Assembly: GCA_002007465.1 (NCBI GenBank)
Contig: LNAC01000101.1
Location: forward strand, 2,636,504-2,700,503
DNA from: Ailurus styani
Lineage: Eukaryota > Chordata > Mammalia > Carnivora > Ailuridae
Direction of reading: 5' to 3'
Length of the DNA stretch: 64,000 nt
Part shown: piece after piece, positions 11,759 to 23,764 of the stretch
Numbering within the stretch: position 1 is the stretch's first letter
Layout of the letters: every line of letters starts with the position of its first letter
Position numbers and translations under genes: made by a program
The notes under the pieces: model-generated
The model's input: only the letters and a program-made list of their open reading frames with translations
Database searches by the model: none
Told to the model about the DNA's origin: nothing

Positions 11759-12900
11759 TAAAATTAACCAGATTAATCAGTAAATCCAGAAACTGGTGCT
11801 TTGAAAAGATAATAAAATAAGCAAGCATGAATCAAGCCTGACCAATAAAAAAAGGAGAAAAGGCATGCACACGAAACTGTGAACAAGACAGGCAACATAC
11901 CACAGATGTAGAAGAGCTATTTTCTTACAACAGAAGACTATAAACAACATTATGCTAACACATATTAAATTTCAATAGCGTTGATGATTTTCTGGGAAGA
12001 TGTAAAGTATTAGATTGACTTTGAAGAAACAGAAAACCTGAGAAAAATCAGTGATCATGGAAAAAATAGAAAAGTGTTAAGTACTGATACCAACTTCTTA
12101 AAAAATATTATCACCAGCAGCCGAGGCAGCCTGCGGTCAGATTCTGCCAAACTTCAAAGAACAGATAATTCTTCTGCTCCAGAGCATAGAACATGGTGGA
12201 AAATTTTCCAGCTGAATCAGCGAGGACAGCCTAACGCTAATTATGAGCTCAGACCCAAAAAAGGGGGCGAGTTCCTTTTTTGGATATACCGATCTCACTT
12301 ATAAATATAAATACCAAAACTCTAATTAAATGTTAGCTCACTGAATCTATCAAACAGCTCAAAAGTGGATTTTAAATTATCCCAGGATTTTAGACACCGA
12401 AAATCCAGCAGCAGCATCACCTATGTTATCAATTTTAAGAAGAAATCTACATGGGCATATCAATATATGCTCTATGCAAGAACTCGGGGTAAAAAAAATC
12501 AGTATCTACCCCTAACTTTTTAAACTCTTAGTAATCAGGCATAAATGAAAACTTACTTAATGTGATAAAAATATATTTAGTGAAGATCCCATGGGAGCAT
12601 TCCCCTAAAACCAAGCCCAAAATAGTCAACACTGTGGAGAAGATGGTCGATGGAAAATAAGAAATAAAAAGTGCAAACACTGCTAAGAGACAGCTGCTGC
12701 TTCTTAACAGATGATGAGATTATTTACCTAGAAGAGCCAAACAAACCAACTGAAAAACTATTCAAACTGATAAGAGTTTAGTAAGAATGCTCAGCTTCAG
12801 ATGTAGTCTTAGCTACCAAATTAAACGTGCTAGCTTTTGAGAGTTACTCACGCAAAGCTATTTTCTGTAGAGTAAGAAATTAGGGTTACAAACTTTTGCT

Positions 12901-13261
12901 CCTTCTCTCCTATCTCAAACGGTGACATACCATCCAGCCTGAAACTGGATAACAAAAATCTTCTCAAACCAAAACTGCTCCTGAAGGGTTGAGTTGTGAC
13001 TCGACTCAAAAACACTTTATCTCCTGCCCCCAGCTACCGCAGTTACTGATGGATAAGCATGTCAACCAGTCCAACGTAATTCTTCCGATAGAGGGCAAGG
13101 AAGAGCACCTTCAGAAGAATATTTTTTTCAAACCTTATACTGCTTATTATATAAACTTGCTTGCTGGCAATCGAAGCTCGCACAAAATAAAAATAAGATA
13201 TTCGGGGGGTCAAACTTGCTTTAAAAAAATAAGGACGTAAAATTAATTTTATTTCAAAGAT
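12901..13261. other. no feature recognised
   Basis: Transition from LINE-derived sequence to the CpG island. No exon or motif supported. Confidence 0.4.
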
Positions 13262-13968
13262 ATTTGGGAAGGAGGTCGCTCCTGTTGCACTCCTGGCAGG
13301 CTCCGCATCGCCGGCCACCCCTGAGCATCCAAACGGTCCCCCAAGGCTCCCCAGGTACACTGCGCGGTGGCACCGCCAGCCGACCCGGGAGACGCGGGGC
13401 CAGAGCCTTCCCCGGTCACCCCAGGCCAACAAGGGGGGCCGGAGCTCTGTGCACGCGGAGGACGGCCAAGGGTTCCTCGGTCCCCGACACGCACAGCATC
13501 CTCAGGACAGCACCAGGGAGGGTGCGGGAGGCTCGGGGGACCCCGGGGAGCCCCGGTCGGGCGTGCCCACGCACCTGTCCCACCCCGGCGAGGGGTGGGG
13601 GCGCCTCTCAGGGCCGCAGTCCTCTGGAGTCACCTGGCCCTCCGTCCTGGGCTTCTGCGCCAACCCCCGGGGCCCGGAGGGGAGGGGGGCGGCCCCCTGC
13701 CGCTGCCACCTGCGGCACGGGTCCCGCAGCTCCCGGGCTGGGTGGGAAGGACGGGGTGGGACGTCCGTCCCGGGCTGGGGGCGGCACCCTCCGGGCGGAG
13801 GGGGACCGGGGCCACCGCGGCGACAACGGCAGCGGAGTCGTCCCTCTCAGACGGACCGTCCTGCGCCCCCGCTCCCGGACCCTCGGACCCCAGGGCTTGC
13901 CGGCTCGAGCCGGGAAGACGACGCAGCTGAGGCGCAGAGGAGCCGGCGACCCGCGCCGCTCTACTCAC

Positions 13969-14105
13969 CCGCTCCGCTAGCTACAGCCGCGCCGCCGCCG
14001 CAGCCCGCAGCCGCCGCAGCTCCCCGCGCGTACGGATGCTCCGCGAAAGGTCCCTGGGATCCCTCCGGCGCCTCCGGGAGCCGCCTCCAGGGGGCGGGCG
14101 CGAGC
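13969..14105 (-). other. candidate non-coding first exon with strong donor
   Basis: On the minus strand the sequence GCGGAGCGG|GTGAGTAG gives a near-consensus 5' splice site whose GT lies at 13968-13967, about 150 bases downstream of the ZNF143-like motif. That is the expected spacing for a short untranslated first exon. The 5' end is a guess. No open reading frame with a convincing start precedes the donor. It could be the 5' UTR exon of SPECC1 or a non-coding RNA exon. Confidence 0.4.
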
Positions 14106-14114
14106 CGGCGCGGG

Positions 14115-14133
14115 GCATGCTGGGAGTTGTAGT
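14115..14133 (-). promoter_or_regulatory. ZNF143/THAP11-type binding motif
   Basis: Reverse complement ACTACAACTCCCAGCATGC matches the known composite motif (ACTACAAyTCCCAgcATGC) found close to transcription starts of CpG-island promoters. It lies at the upstream edge of the island for a minus-strand transcript. Confidence 0.75.
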
Positions 14134-14299
14134 CCTGGGGCCTCTGCGTCTTCACCCTCTGCCGCCCTCCATCCAAAAACTGGGGGTGGTCCTTTCTTCC
14201 CCGGTCCTTCTTTGGTCTCTCTTGAGCTCGTCTCCCCTGCTGACTGATAAATGCTGAAGCGCCCGGGCGAGCCCTGGGCCTCCTCTGCTTACTCTAGAT

Positions 14300-14475
14300 C
14301 AGTGGTTTGCAAAGTACGTTACCTGGACCAGCAGCTCCAGCATCAATCATTTGGGAACTTGATAGGAAAGCAAATTCTCCATCACAGGGAGGCTCTTCCA
14401 TTTTAACTGTATTAAAAACTGGAGTTGGACCCAGGAATCTGCATTTTGCAAATCCTTCAAGCGATTCTCATTGCT
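14300..14475 (+). mobile_element. MER20-like hAT element
   Basis: Starts cagtggtttgcaaagt and continues accagcagctccagcatca ... gggaacttgatagg ... caggaatctgcattttg ... gcgattctcattg, the expected order of this short hAT family. Confidence 0.8.
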
Positions 14476-15019
14476 CTACACACCACAGCCCCTTGCCAAG
14501 TTACTTAACATTACTAAGCCAAGGCATTAGCTACCCACACTCATACACACATATCCTTATGTCCCTAGGTACACGGAGGCCACCCAGGCAGTTGATGTCC
14601 CAGCCTCGACCTCTCCCCTGACTCCAGCCCTCATTGTCTCAGTGTCCACCCAACATCTCCTCTAGACCCTCAGAGACACCAGAAATCCAACAGGGTCAAG
14701 ACCAAATTCATGATCTTTACTTCCCTCACTCTGGTTCTCCTCCATTGTGAAAACTGTCCACTGTGTTTATAGACATGGAAGTCACTTAAAACTGTAGTGA
14801 AAGCTACAGGGGTGCAATGCCAGGAAGCCTGAGTAATATTTGAAGGAGAGAGGATCAAATGAGGAGGGAATAATGGAGGCAGGAAGAAGAGCCAACTCAC
14901 ACAAGATGTGTGGAGAGAGGAGGGAGAGGTACTGGTAGTCGGAGATGGAAGAGCAGCTGAGGATTTTTTTTAAGATGTTTAAGTATTTATGAAAAGAATC
15001 CTGTTGAGAAGGGTGCCCA
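14476..15019. other. low-copy sequence with a 5' SINE stub
   Basis: No gene seen. At about 14963-14990 ttttttttaagatgtttaag resembles the first bases of an antisense CAN-SINE, without the rest. Confidence 0.35.
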
Positions 15020-15235
15020 GGGCACCTGGGTGGCTCAGTGGGTTAAAGCCTCTGCCTTCAGCTCCAGGTCATGATCCCAACATCCTGGGATTGAGGCCTG
15101 CATCGGGCTCCCTGCTCAGCGGGGAGCCTGCTTCCTCCTCTCTCTGTCTGCCTCTCTGCCTACTTGTGATGTCTCTCTCTCTGTCAAGTAAATAAAAAAA
15201 TATATTAAAAAATAATAATAATAAAAATTAAAAAA
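15020..15235 (+). mobile_element. CAN-SINE (first of three in tandem)
   Basis: Sense copy with an expanded (AATA)n / A-rich tail running into (GA)n. Confidence 0.94.
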
Positions 15236-15245
15236 GAGAGAGAGA

Positions 15246-15433
15246 GGGTTGCCTGGGTGGCTCAGTCAGTTAAGTGGCTACCTTCGGCTCAGGTCATGAC
15301 CCAGGGTCTTGCATCAGGCTCCCTGCTCAGCGGGGAGCCTGCTTCTCCCTCTCCCACTCCCCCTGCTTGTGTGTCCCTCTCTCACTGTGTCTCTCTCTGT
15401 CAACTAAATATATAAAATCTTAAAAAAAAAAAA
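15246..15433 (+). mobile_element. CAN-SINE (second of three)
   Basis: Older subtype with 'cagtcagttaagtggctacc'. Ends A(12) followed by TCCTGTTG. Confidence 0.94.
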
Positions 15434-15439
15434 TCCTGT

Positions 15440-15645
15440 TGGGCGCCTGGGTGGCTCAGTGGGTTAAAGCCTCTGCTTTCGGCCCAGGTCATGATCTCAG
15501 GGTCCTGGGATCGAGGCCCACATCGGGCTCCCTGCTCAGCAGGGAGCCTGCTTCCCCCTCTCTCTCTCTGCCTGCCTCTCTGCCTCCTTGTGATCTCTCT
15601 CCCGCTGTGAAATAAATAAATAAAATCTTTAAAAAAAAAAAAAAA
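15440..15645 (+). mobile_element. CAN-SINE (third of three)
   Basis: Young subtype (gggttaaagcctctgc). Flanked by AAAATCCTGTTG on each side; the same octamer TCCTGTTG also precedes the first SINE at about 14999. Confidence 0.95.
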
Positions 15646-15783
15646 TCCTGTTGAGGAGAGCTTCCAACACCCACCTCTACAGGAGAGGAAAAGGTATTCC
15701 TACTGTATGATTCCTGAAAAGACTGTATATATGTGAGGAGGGAGGTGGAGTCCCAGGTATAAGTTAGAGGGATGAGTCTAGAT

Positions 15784-16007
15784 TAGTGGTTCTCAACCAG
15801 GGGTGTGATTCACACCCCTGACCCTGACCCAGGAAAATACAGCGATGTCTGGAGACATTTTTGTTGTCATGACTAGGGGTGGTATGGGCATCTAATGGGT
15901 AGAGGCCAGGGATGCTGATAAACATTCTGCAATGCACAGGACAGTCCCCCACAACAAAGAATGTTCCAGCATCAAATATCAGTAGTGCTGAAGCTGAGAA
16001 ACTCTAG
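15784..16007 (+). mobile_element. MER5A-like hAT element
   Basis: Begins tagtggttctcaacc and ends gagaaactctag, with gatgtctggagacatttttg, gtagaggccagggatgctg and caatgcacaggacagtcccc between, in consensus order. Near full length. Confidence 0.93.
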
Positions 16008-17084
16008 CTTAGACAGTAGTCTCTTCTGTTGGAAGAGGTGGGAAGAAAGGGAGAAGACAAAAAACAGAGTTTTCTCTGGAAAAGAAGAGAGGAAGTTGTC
16101 TATGAGGACAGATAGGTGTGGTGTGTGTGTGAGAGAGAGAGAAAGAAAGAGAGAGAAATGCTGAATCGTGGTATCTAAGCTGAGTAATACGAGAAGTAGA
16201 GGCAGGAGATTGCTGAATGGTGGGGAAGAAGTAGTGGGTTGAACAGACCGGGATTTTGGATGAGGGTCAGAGATTTATTTGTCTTATTGGAGTAATTAAA
16301 AAAGCAAGCTGGAGAGGAGCTTCTGGTAAGAGAATAGGGATGGTTGCTGATGATCGGGTCAGGATGTGAGGATGGATGGCTGACGTGGCGTGGAGGCAGG
16401 ACGAGGGATTATTTGCATGTACTTTGTGCAGTGAGCAGGGCAGCCCCGGCCAGAGCAGTGGGGGGAACAGAGGAGCTGAAGTCATGCACATAGATATGGA
16501 AATATCCATACACATGGCGGAAAACTTTTTGCATCGCTGCGAGTGACCTCTTAGGTGAATAAGAAAGTAGGTAGATATCAGCAAGGGGAGAGGGTGGCAA
16601 TGTCACGTGACTGAAATCTTAAAGAAGCAGGACTTTGGACAAGGGTTCGAGGAGCAGGGTCTTAGAGAACAACAGGCTCCAGAGTTCTCAGGAGCCGTGT
16701 TTCAGCGAAGACAGAGCTGGAGACACTGTGTTTGAGGATACAGCACAATATACAGTATGTGAGGCAGAAGTTCCAGATGATTCTAGGTCAGTATGGGAAG
16801 AGCTTAGGAGGTAGGTTCACAGAAGGACGAGGCAGCAGTGAGGGGGAGCAGAGCATGGTGGGACACAGAGGTAGGATAGCGTCTTATATTTTGGAAGTTG
16901 ACTGATGAAAACAGGGATGAAACATGAAGACTGAGCCTCAAGATCAAACAGTTTGCCTCACTGCCCAGGGTAGAGGGCTGAGGAGACATCGATCCTTGCC
17001 CATTGCTTTCTCTGAGAGACCTGTGACAACAGTCTCCTAATATGGAAATAATAAGTCTTACTTATAATAAGTTTCTAATACAAA
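16008..17084. other. no gene recognised; purine-rich segment
   Basis: Includes a (GT)n(GA)n stretch at about 16115-16156. The remainder looks like worn LINE-type or low-copy sequence without a family I can name. Confidence 0.4.
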
Positions 17085-17290
17085 TTTTTTAAAGATGTGT
17101 TTATTTATTTTAGAGAGAGAGGTGAGCTGGGGGAGGGGCAGAGGGGGAGGGAGAGAGGGAATCTTGAGCAGACGCTGCATTGATCATGGAGCCCAACGCA
17201 GGGCTTGATCTCACAACCCTGAGATCACGACCTGAGCTGAGACCAAGAGTCAGACGTTGGACAGACTGAGCCACCAGGCACCCCCCCCGC
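17085..17290 (-). mobile_element. CAN-SINE, older
   Basis: Antisense copy with 'gagaccaagagtcagacgttgg' subtype and a C(8) run at its head end (17281-17288). Confidence 0.9.
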
Positions 17291-17429
17291 ACAGTAAAAT
17301 TTTTAATTTATTTCTGGAATAAGCTTACATGTCATGCTTTTTTTCTTTAGTGCATGGCTGATTCTGTTTGCTTATACTTAGGATATCTACACTGATCTTT
17401 TTTTTTTTTTTAAGATTTTATTTATTTAG

Positions 17430-17619
17430 GGGCGCCTGTGTGGCTCAGTCAGTTAAGCATCTGCCTTCTGCTCAGGTCATGATCCCAGAGTCCTGGGATC
17501 GAGCCCCACATTGGGCTCCCTGCTCGGTGGGAAGCCTGCTTCTCCCTCTCCTGCTCCCCCTACTTGTGTTCCTCTCTCTCTGTGTCTCTTTCTGTCAAAT
17601 AAATAAAATCTTTAAAAAA
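17430..17619 (+). mobile_element. CAN-SINE nested in antisense CAN-SINE
   Basis: Sense copy inserted in the T-rich head of the outer element. AAGATTTTATTTAT occurs on both sides (from 17412 and from 17621). Confidence 0.92.
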
Positions 17620-17740
17620 AAGATTTTATTTATATAAATATATTTATAATCTATTTATACATTATATATTTTATATACTTATATTTATTTTATTTATATT
17701 TTACTTCTTTATTTAATTTTTTATTTAATTTATTTTTTTG
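17620..17740. repeat. AT-rich low-complexity tract
   Basis: About 120 bases of (TTTATA/TTTATT)n, an expansion of the SINE TTTATTTATTT motif. Confidence 0.85.
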
Positions 17741-18069
17741 ACAGAGAGACGCAGCGAGAGAGGGAACACAAGCAGGGGGAGTGGGAGAGGGAGAAGCAGG
17801 CTTCCCGCTGAGCGGGCCTTCCAATGCGGGGCTCAAACCCAAGACCTCATGACCTAAGCTAAAGGCAGACGCTTAGGGACTGAGCCACCCAGCGCCCCAA
17901 TACACTGATATTCAAACGTGAGTGTAACCTATTATTTTCTTCTTGAACGTCTAGTGATGTCGGTTTTCAGAACCCATGTTATACTCACATCATTAAAAAA
18001 AAAAAAATCGAAGCTTTGGTTGCTTGTTTTTATCCTGGAGCAATTGAAGGAGCTGTAGGACGTTCTGTT

Positions 18070-19739
<1,670 letters not shown>

Positions 19740-19747
19740 GTTCTGTT

Positions 19748-20279
19748 CTTTGAGGCTTGATCATTGCTTGGGTGAACATTTCTGGGCCTGATGCTTTCGT
19801 TGGGGAGATAAGCCTTTGATCATCTTCTTTATTTCTTCTGCAGTAATTTCACAATTTAGATTTTTAAATCTCTTTTAGAGTCAATTTCGGAAAATCATAT
19901 TTTTTTTACAACAAATTATCCAATTCATCCAGGTTTTCAAGTGTATTTGCGTTAAGTGGAGCAAAGTAGCCTTTTGCTGAACCTGTTCATTTCCCCTTAA
20001 TTTCTTGTTTTGCATATGTTTACTTTCTTGATTATGTTACATTTCAAATTATATTTTTCATTTTGGCTTGTAGATATATTTTTTCATTCTACCTTTTTTG
20101 TTCTTCTTTCCTAATTCGCTCATCTCTGCTTTTTATTAATTTATTTTTCTCTGCTTTCTTGACTGGTATTTTTGTCACTCACTTTTTGAGCTGGATGTTT
20201 ACTTTTTCAATTTTTACTTGTAAATATAAGTATTTAAGGGTAAGAGACAGCCCTTTAGATATAATTAGGTATTACTTTT
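19748..20279. other. AT-rich sequence, probably LINE-derived
   Basis: T-rich + strand consistent with antisense L1 (for example cattgcttgggtgaacattt, ttcttctgcagtaatttcac); no intact frame. Confidence 0.4.
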
Positions 20280-20690
20280 AATATATGCCAAAATGTCTGA
20301 TGTTTCCTATCTCTGTTATTGTTATTTTGTGGAGATTCTAAAATTTTGGTGTTTGACTTGCCTTTGACATAGAGTTTTAAAGCTTCTGGTCTTTTGTTTC
20401 TGATTGGGTCATTAATGTTCAGTTTTATCTCATTGTGATCAGAGATGGGAGATCAATGTTGCCTTTACTACTTTGTATCTTTGAAATACCTGAGTTTTCT
20501 TTGTGGTCTAAATGAGGGTAGGTTTTTGTGACTGTTTTAAGAGCCCTGGAGAGGAATGCATATTCTCTGTTTTTCACATACAGATTTTGATATGTAGCAA
20601 TGAGATATAACTTATTATGTCGTGCAGGCCTTCCATATCCTTACATGTAGTTCGACCTGATATTGATGTGGTTTGGGGATATCAGTGAGG
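20280..20690 (-). mobile_element. antisense L1 ORF2 fragment
   Basis: Reads as antisense L1: ttctgattgggtcattaatg, cattgtgatcagagatggg, gagaggaatgcatattctctg, gtcgtgcaggccttccatatcc. Confidence 0.7.
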
Positions 20691-20974
20691 TGAGGTTCAG
20701 AGCTGACAACCAAGAAGGAATTATTTTTTTTTTCTTTTCAATACAGTATTTATTATTAACATCCAAGTGAAAATTTCTGTCTAATCAGTTGGATGCAATA
20801 GCCTGAACAAGAGAAAAATTTGGTCCAACAATTTTTGGCCACTTTGTTTCCCTGAGTAAAGGATTTTTTCGGTTTGTTTGTTTATTTATATTAGTTTCAG
20901 AGGGAGAATTCAGTTTAACTAGTTTGGATATAACTAGACAACATATTAAAATCATTGAGATTATTACCCCTGGG

Positions 20975-21075
20975 CGATCCATTCATTCACTCTGCAGACA
21001 TTTACTGACCAACTTACTTTGTGTCAGGCACAGTTCTGGGCTCTACAAATATACCAATATGTGGCAGGTTTCTAG
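20975..21075 (-). mobile_element. L2-like fragment
   Basis: Antisense L2 3' wording: cattcattcactctgcagaca, tgtgtcaggcacagttctggg. Confidence 0.5.
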
Positions 21076-21240
21076 GGTCGAATTTGTAGATTTGGGATCC
21101 TTACACTGATATTATAGCTAGCACTCAAATATATGAGGGTAGTATGGAAATTGGATGACCAATTCTAAAAACAAGTACAGATTTTAGAAGTATAATGCAT
21201 TACTGAAGTATACATTCTTCACATTAAAAGTATAAATGGA

Positions 21241-21440
21241 GGGGCACCTGGATGGCTCAGTGGGTTAAAGCCGCTGCCTTCGGCTCAGGTCATGATCCCA
21301 GGGTCCTGGGATGGAGGCCCACATCGGGCTCCCTGCTGAGCAGGGAGCCTGCTTCCTCCTCTCTCCTCTCTCTCTGCCTGCCTCTCTGCCTACTTGTAAT
21401 CTCTCTGTGTCAAATGAATAAATAAAATCTTTAAAAAAAA
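21241..21440 (+). mobile_element. CAN-SINE
   Basis: Sense copy with target duplication AAAAGTATAAATGGA (21226-21240 and after the tail). Confidence 0.96.
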
Positions 21441-21446
21441 AAGTAT

Positions 21447-21595
21447 AAATGGAAGAAATCTTATTCAAGGATATAGTATGAAATAACTCCACATATCTGG
21501 AAGTACCAACTTATAGATTGNAAATGGAAGAAGTCTTATTCAAGGATATAGTATGAAATAACTCCACATATCTGGAAGTACCAACTTATAGATTG
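21447..21595. repeat. 74-bp tandem duplication around a single N
   Basis: 21447-21520 and 21522-21595 differ at one base (gaaatc versus gaagtc) and are separated only by N at 21521. Best explained as overlapping contig ends that were not merged. Confidence 0.9.
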
Positions 21596-21670
21596 AAAAG
21601 TGAGAGAAATCATACCTAGAAGTAATGCAATACATGATATTCCTTCAAAAGGGGGAGACCAGATTGCAGA

Positions 21671-21977
21671 TTATATATACAGTACTTTTTTTTTTTTTGC
21701 CCCAGGGGTACAGGTCTGTGAATCATCAGGCTTACACCTTTCANNNNNNNNNNNNNNNNNNNNNNNNNNNNNNNNNNNNNNNNNNNNNNNNNNNNNNNNN
21801 NNNNNNNNNNNNNNNNNNNNNNNNNNNNNNNNNNNNNNCAGTTTGTTTTGTGAGATTAGGAGTCTCTTATGGTTCGTCTCCTTCCCGATCCCATCTTGTT
21901 TCATTATTTTTCCCTCCCTACCCTGCACGACCCCCCATCCTGCCCCTCAAGTTCCTCATATCAGAGAGATCATATGA
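21671..21977 (-). mobile_element. L1 3' UTR, antisense, with assembly gap
   Basis: The poly-T at 21686-21697 is the A-tail. Flanks of the gap match the sense copy at 33770-33940 (aatctcacaaaacaaactg and tgaaaggtgtaagcctgatg). The end atatcagagagatcatatgat is the last ORF2/3' UTR junction sequence, after which similarity stops. Confidence 0.92.
21744..21838. other. assembly gap, 95 N
   Basis: Run of undetermined bases. By alignment to 33827-33908 the missing part corresponds to an 82-bp G-rich portion of the L1 3' UTR. Confidence 0.99.
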
Positions 21978-22345
21978 TCATTGTCCCGAGAAGGAATTCT
22001 TGAGACGTCTTTGGCGCAAAAAGGTGATTTTATTAAAGCAAGCGGACAGGACCATGGGCGTAAAGAGCCGCAGCACTGGGGAGGTGAAGGGTAGCTGATT
22101 ACATACTACGGGATTGGGGAGGTAAAGAAAAAAAGAGGTTTCAAAAGAACTTTCATATGCTAAAGAGGACCTACAAGATACTGGAGGCCTTGCCATTGTC
22201 AAGTTAAGGTTGTTTTTCCCTCTAGTGAGGCATTAATCGTAACACAGTTGGGAGAGTCCTGAAGGAATGTCACACGGGTCCAGCCCCCACTCTGGGGAGG
22301 TTGCAGGTGTCAACTTCTGCTTTGTCTTCAGCCAGCCTTCTGCTC
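21978..22345 (-). mobile_element. LTR-like carnivore repeat, unclassified
   Basis: Abrupt junction with L1 at 21977. Wording such as gattttattaaagcaagcgg on the + strand (antisense AATAAA) is reminiscent of an antisense LTR. No gene is present. Family not assigned. Confidence 0.35.
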
Positions 22346-22640
22346 CTTCATCAATATAGTCAGAGAGAAGTAATTTAAAATCTTTACTACTATTGTGTTT
22401 CTGTTTCTCCTTATTTCTCTGGAGTCCTGCTTTGTAAATGATGATGCTATGTTATCTGTGCACAAATATCTTTATATTCTTGTGAATCGTCCCTTGTAAT
22501 TATAAAATAACCTTTGTCTCACTTGATGTTTTTGACCTTTGCCCTGAATCCAACCTTGTCTGATATTATTGCAAGCCTGCTAAATTTTGTTTACACTAGC
22601 CCAATACAGGTTTGCCTTTCTGTTTTTAGCTTTTCTGAAG
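22346..22640 (-). mobile_element. antisense old L1 fragment
   Basis: T-rich + strand with ttgtctgatattattgcaagcctgc, a typical antisense L1 ORF2 phrase. Confidence 0.6.
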
Positions 22641-22746
22641 CCTTTGTTGTAGGCAAATCCCTTGAATAGAACACCAAGGGCAAACGCTCTGGGGTCCCCG
22701 CCTTCTTTGGGAGCTTTGTACTATGGCTCAGTAACTTTGCTTTGCT

Positions 22747-22861
22747 GAAAGAAAAGAAAGGAAAGAAAAGAGAAAAAAGAAAAGAAAAGGAGAGGAGAGG
22801 AAAGAAGGGGAGGGGAGAGGAGAGGAAAGGAAGGGAGAGGAGGGGAGAGGAAAGAAGAGAG
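22747..22861 (+). repeat. 115-bp uninterrupted purine tract
   Basis: Every base is A or G, shifting from (GAAAA)n to (GGAGA)n. Mirror-like sub-blocks could form intramolecular triplex DNA. Confidence 0.97.
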
Positions 22862-23312
22862 TAGAACACCAGGTTTTGTTTTGTGATTTAATCTGAAAGT
22901 CTTTTTGGGGGGGATCGTGGGCTTTAGCCCATGTGATGGTTATGTTATTTTATGCTGTGTTTCCCTAGTCTCTCAAGTTCATCTTTACCCTTTTACTATG
23001 TGCTTTGTGTTTGCTTTTGCTGTTTTAGGTGTGTTTCTCTTAATCATGTGGAAGTTTAAAGTTGTATTCGAGTGCTCGCCTTTATAACCATGACTGTAAA
23101 TAATACCCTCGGTCCTCTACTCCTTCAGACTGTTCCTGCTATTCCCTCCCAAACAGCGACAACACAGTATGTCTTCTTCTTTATTCCTCCTCCTCCACAC
23201 CCAAGGTCAAATGATTTTATCTTTCTTTACTGTTTACGTTTTTCTTAAAATTAAATGTTTACACATACTTATATTACTTGATTTTTAAAATCAGCTTTAA
23301 ATAAGATGTTTC
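22862..23312. other. no feature recognised
   Basis: T-rich low-copy sequence; the short open frame at 22905-23087 lacks any family signature. Confidence 0.4.
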
Positions 23313-23517
23313 GGGGTGCCTGGGTGGCTCAGTTGGTTAAGCGTCTGCCTTTGGCTCAGATCATGATCCCAGGGACCCTGGGATCGAGCCCCACATCCGG
23401 CTCTCTGCTCAGCAGGGAAGTCTGCTTCTCCCTGTTCCTCTTCCTGCTGCTCTCCCTGCTCATGCGCTCGCTCTCTCTGTCAAATAAATAAATAAAATCC
23501 ATAAATAAATAAATAAA
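23313..23517 (+). mobile_element. CAN-SINE
   Basis: Sense copy of the 'cagttggttaagcgtctgcc' subtype with an extended (AAAT)n tail. Confidence 0.95.
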
Positions 23518-23764
23518 AGATATTTCTATCCCTGACTATTATAAGGGGGAAATCAGCTTTGAACACCCCTTCCTTTACTTTCCCTTCTTGCCCCAATTTT
23601 TGTTAGTTAGACCACGTCTACATTCCAGGGTCTATAAAATCATCCATTCTGCTCTGTAACTATCAGCCCCATGTCTGTTTCCATTCTGGTCCTCCTGGTA
23701 AACAGATTCAGAATTCCCACCAGTCATTTCACTGGGCATATTTCACTGGCCATTCGCTCATTCT

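Larger units (their letters stand above)
10250..12900 (+). mobile_element. degraded L1 ORF2 sequence with two SINE insertions
   Basis: A-rich sense strand with repeated ORF2-like tracts, for example acggggtgctttgaaaag-type wording at 11790-11830 and nnacttcttaaaaaatattat / gccaaacttcaaagaaca at 12090-12170. Stops are frequent. Interrupted by SINEs at 10574-10770 and 11560-11758. Confidence 0.6.
13262..14140 (-). promoter_or_regulatory. CpG island, probable SPECC1 promoter
   Basis: About 880 bases are very GC- and CpG-rich in an otherwise AT-rich neighbourhood. At 14115-14133 the minus strand reads ACTACAACTCCCAGCATGC, a close match to the ZNF143/THAP11 promoter motif. A (CCG)n-like stretch lies at about 13988-14020. 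As I recall, human AKAP10 and SPECC1 stand head to head on 17p11.2, a few tens of kb apart. This island lies about 34 kb upstream of AKAP10 and faces away from it, so SPECC1 is the natural candidate. No coding exon of SPECC1 is visible in the window, so the assignment rests on synteny. Confidence 0.6.
17397..17900 (-). mobile_element. CAN-SINE split by a nested SINE
   Basis: Antisense copy whose head lies at 17397-17430 and whose body lies at about 17738-17900. It is interrupted by a sense SINE and an AT-rich stretch. Outer duplication TACACTGAT at 17388-17396 and 17901-17909. Confidence 0.9.

Noticed and set aside
13264..14132. Long overlapping open frames (up to 238 codons) on both strands
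   Set aside because: They lie in a CpG island, where stop codons are rare by composition. All are Gly/Pro/Arg/Ala-rich and occur in several frames at once; none has homology.
21600..22098. Open frames crossing the run of N
   Set aside because: They depend on undetermined bases and on antisense L1 sequence.
22591..22869. Phe/Ser/Leu-rich 92-codon minus-strand frame
   Set aside because: It is the complement of the purine tract, a low-complexity artefact.
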